From Phormidesmis priestleyi (GTDB lineage Bacteria; Cyanobacteriota; Cyanobacteriia; Phormidesmidales; Phormidesmidaceae): 6,768 nucleotides of DNA. Position numbers and translations under genes: made by a program. Below are positions 5,575 to 6,768 of this stretch, in pieces. The DNA is taken from assembly GCA_003242115.1 (NCBI GenBank), contig QBMP01000245.1, forward strand, positions 1 to 6,768. Reading direction: 5' to 3'. Below the pieces are notes generated by a model that saw nothing but the letters and a program-made list of their open reading frames with translations, searched no databases and was not told where the DNA came from. Position 1 is the first letter of the stretch. Every line of letters starts with the position of its first letter.

Positions 5575-5629
5575 CGTGCACTTCTATGGCATGTTGAATA
5601 TCGAAGTAGATATATTTGTTGACCACCAC
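5567..5629 (-). pseudogene. N-terminal remnant of a Doc (death-on-curing)-like toxin
   Basis: A GTG at 5629 (or 5626) overlaps the TAG stop of the upstream gene by one base, as in a translationally coupled operon. It encodes VVNKYIYFDIQHAIEVHDD and then stops at TAG (5569-5567). The YFDIQHAIEVHD opening resembles Doc/Fic-fold toxins, which start with a short strand and a helix ending in HD. The remainder up to the catalytic motif is not in this frame; a 48-codon frame overlapping by eight bases may carry the next part. The tight spacing suggests this was once the toxin of a pair with the upstream HTH-type gene. The family call is tentative because only about 19 residues remain. Confidence 0.4.
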
Positions 5630-6372
5630 TAGCGATCGCTCAACCGTTTAAACACAGCTAAAATTTCAGGATCTGAAAGCTGCGCTTGCAGTGAGCGACT
5701 GGTCTCGCCTAAAAATTGATCAAAGTCGCTTTCTGGAACGCTTTGGATATAGGCTTCTAGCTTTTGATGGAGGGCATCGCGAAAACCTAGATCGCGACTG
5801 GCCATTTTGATTCTGGCATCTTCAATCACAGGCTTTAAATAAGGATTAGCTGCTGCCGAAACAAACAGCGTATCTACTTCCGAAGGGGTTAGCTTTCTGC
5901 CCAACTCTTGGTGTTTGTTTTTCATTTCGGCGGCTAGGCCATTCTCGACACTAGCGATCGCAGTCAGCACCTCTGCATACATCGTGCCACGAGCGCTGTC
6001 GGCTTTATTCAATCGCAAAATCTGCTTGTATTCTTTTGCATTTTCTTGAAAAACGAGCTGATACACTCGGTTCGTATAGTGGCTGTATTTAAACTTTCTC
6101 AGAACAACATACTGATCGAGCGCATCTGTAAAGGTTTTACGATAGTTGAACTGTTGATAAGCTGCGGGGAGAAAGTTGTCGTCTCGTTGATTAATGTACT
6201 TGGTATGGCCACCTGCACGTTCGGCTAGCACATCAATAACAATATCGAGAATGCGTGAGCGAATTGTCCGAGCCAGATCGCTTTCTACTAGCAGCATGGC
6301 TAAATTGAGCGTAGCTCGAAAAGTAAACACGCCCAAAGCAGGCGATTTGTGACCGTAAGCAGTTACGGTCAC
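5629..6372 (-). CDS. Main domain of a putative DNA-binding protein, probably the 3' half of a split gene
   Basis: This 247-codon frame begins at GTG 6372, overlapping the TGA of the upstream HTH frame by four bases. From residue 11 (SPALGVFTFRATLNLAMLLVES, then SRILDIVIDV, RAGGHTKYINQRDDNF, NYRKTFTDALDQYV, KFKYSHYTNRVYQLVF) it matches a family I remember only as 'DNA-binding protein'. In that family an HTH segment like the one upstream and this domain form one chain of about 330 residues, often beside Doc/Fic toxin genes. Later parts (ILRLNKADSARGTMYAEVL, KMASRDLGFRDALHQKLEAY) fit the same family. It is helical and probably cytoplasmic. The split lies exactly at a perfect 25-bp inverted repeat. 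It may be a pseudogene half, a coupled two-gene version or a frameshifted gene. The biochemical role is unknown; an antitoxin-like or repressor role is inference from the Doc-like remnant next door. Confidence 0.7.
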   Translation of the reverse strand: MTVTAYGHKSPALGVFTFRATLNLAMLLVESDLARTIRSRILDIVIDVLAERAGGHTKYINQRDDNFLPAAYQQFNYRKTFTDALDQYVVLRKFKYSHYTNRVYQLVFQENAKEYKQILRLNKADSARGTMYAEVLTAIASVENGLAAEMKNKHQELGRKLTPSEVDTLFVSAAANPYLKPVIEDARIKMASRDLGFRDALHQKLEAYIQSVPESDFDQFLGETSRSLQAQLSDPEILAVFKRLSDR

Positions 6373-6387
6373 AAATCGCCTGCTTTG
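6334..6387. repeat. Perfect 25-bp inverted repeat with a 4-base loop at the gene split
   Basis: The arms 6334-6358 and 6363-6387 are exact reverse complements, separated by GCAG. The structure covers the last codons of the HTH frame (FKAGDL, TGA) and the first codons of the next frame (GTG ACC GTA...). In mRNA it would be a very stable hairpin containing both the stop and the downstream start. Perfection over 25 bp inside coding sequence points to a recent event or to a function. Confidence 0.95.
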
Positions 6388-6641
6388 AATTCCCGAAGTT
6401 TCTGCCCTTTAAGAACACTGTATCCATTAGTTCTAAGCTCGGTGTCATAGTTTGATATATATTTCTCAACCGTGCTCTCGCTAATGTCAAAGATTTCTAC
6501 TAACTGTTGCTTGGTAAACAAGATCTCGCCTTGATAAAGCGTTCCACCGAGCCCTAAATGCTCTTGTATTTTTTCAAGGGCATAACGGTTGTTAAGAATA
6601 TTTTGCCGATCTAAAGGCGATGTAGTTAAATCTTTTGCCAT
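6369..6641 (-). CDS. HTH DNA-binding segment, N-terminal part of a split gene
   Basis: The 90-residue frame starts at ATG 6641 with GAGAGAAG seven bases upstream. Residues about 45-80 (LFTKQQLVEIFDISESTVEKYISNYDTELRTNGY) form a helix-turn-helix of the type that senses a step, turns at DIS and docks with the SESTVEKYI helix. They are followed by SVLKGQKLREFK, a conserved linker in a DNA-binding protein family whose main domain continues in the next frame. The TGA (6371-6369) overlaps the GTG of that frame by four bases. Either this is a natural two-protein arrangement, or a single gene was split by a -1 shift at the perfect inverted repeat. The N-terminal 30 residues are helical and unrecognised. 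Autoregulation at the palindromes upstream (6665-6678 and 6699-6710) would be typical but is not shown. Confidence 0.65.
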   Translation of the reverse strand: MAKDLTTSPLDRQNILNNRYALEKIQEHLGLGGTLYQGEILFTKQQLVEIFDISESTVEKYISNYDTELRTNGYSVLKGQKLREFKAGDL

Positions 6642-6664
6642 GCGTGATCTTCTCTCGTAGCGGC

Positions 6665-6710
6665 CTATTCGTGAATAGCCTATTGTTTAGTAGCGTTTTA
6701 GTCGCGACTA
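6665..6710. promoter_or_regulatory. Palindromes upstream of the HTH gene, candidate operator
   Basis: Two symmetric elements precede the HTH gene: CTATTC-GT-GAATAG (6665-6678, extendable by GG/CC with a one-base bulge) and the perfect 12-bp palindrome TAGTCGCGACTA (6699-6710). Such sites beside a gene for an HTH protein are typical of autorepression. The second overlaps the stop of the possible upstream gene. The -10/-35 boxes are not clear. Confidence 0.35.
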
Positions 6711-6768
6711 TCGCTTTAAACAGCGCACCGCTTCTAACATGCCCTTCGCTTTGTTCAAGGTTTCTTGA
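6708..6768 (-). CDS. Possible C-terminal tail of an off-window gene
   Basis: On the minus strand the sequence entering from the right edge reads QETLNKAKGMLEAVRCLKR and stops at TAG (6710-6708). This is an amphipathic, charged helix with codon use like that of a real gene end. Only about 19 residues are visible, so no family can be named. If real, its stop lies inside the 12-bp palindrome and 66 bases upstream of the HTH gene start, making it a candidate first gene of the same transcript. Confidence 0.3.
   Translation of the reverse strand, partial: QETLNKAKGMLEAVRCLKR

Larger units (their letters stand above)
804..5961. repeat. HIP1 octamers (GCGATCGC), twelve scattered copies
   Basis: GCGATCGC starts at 804, 1294, 1601, 2466, 2522, 2565, 2732, 3969, 5244, 5441, 5632 and 5954. 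This far exceeds chance and is the highly iterated palindrome of many cyanobacterial genomes. Copies occur both in intact genes and in debris, so the debris is either cyanobacterial in origin or has resided there for a long time. Confidence 0.9.

Noticed and set aside
1..6768. CRISPR array, tRNA, rRNA or reverse transcriptase with template repeat
   Set aside because: No regularly spaced repeats of CRISPR type, no tRNA-like cloverleaf and no RT motif (such as the xxDD box) were seen on either strand.

Overview
The window looks like chromosomal accessory DNA of a cyanobacterium. Twelve copies of the octamer GCGATCGC (the HIP1 palindrome, a cyanobacterial hallmark) lie scattered through it. A caspase-like protease fused to a formylglycine-generating-enzyme (FGE)-like domain, preceded by an EACC1-like gene, also fits filamentous or otherwise complex cyanobacteria. 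The species cannot be named from this sequence.

Left part, + strand. A 5'-truncated gene (1-486) ends in a LytM/M23 peptidase fold in which all zinc ligands appear replaced, so it is probably a non-catalytic cell-wall regulator. Next is an unrecognised, very basic two-span membrane protein (665-1873). From 1921 to 2626 there is a patchwork of gene debris: a short-chain dehydrogenase start with a frameshift, stops and a deletion; the C-terminal end of an IS transposase on the opposite strand; and an open frame that joins a Fic-like piece to what looks like the tail of an HNH-type protein.

Right part, - strand, read right to left. A possible C-terminal tail of an off-window gene (6708-6768) is followed by an HTH gene and its larger continuation (6641-6369 and 6372-5629). 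These look like one family protein split at a perfect 25-bp inverted repeat. A Doc-like toxin remnant and a 48-residue ORF (5629-5428) follow. Then comes an EACC1-like gene (5325-4894) and a 676-residue caspase / EF-hand / helical / FGE-like protein (4749-2719).

The most interesting unit is the EACC1-like plus caspase-FGE pair, which resembles the effector modules proposed for bacterial conflict and programmed-death systems. The C-terminal segment of the FGE-like domain has the layout of a diversity-generating-retroelement (DGR) variable region, but no reverse transcriptase or template repeat is visible here. The surrounding Doc, Fic, HNH and transposase fragments suggest a turnover-prone genomic island. 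All family assignments come from reading the translations by eye, without database searches.
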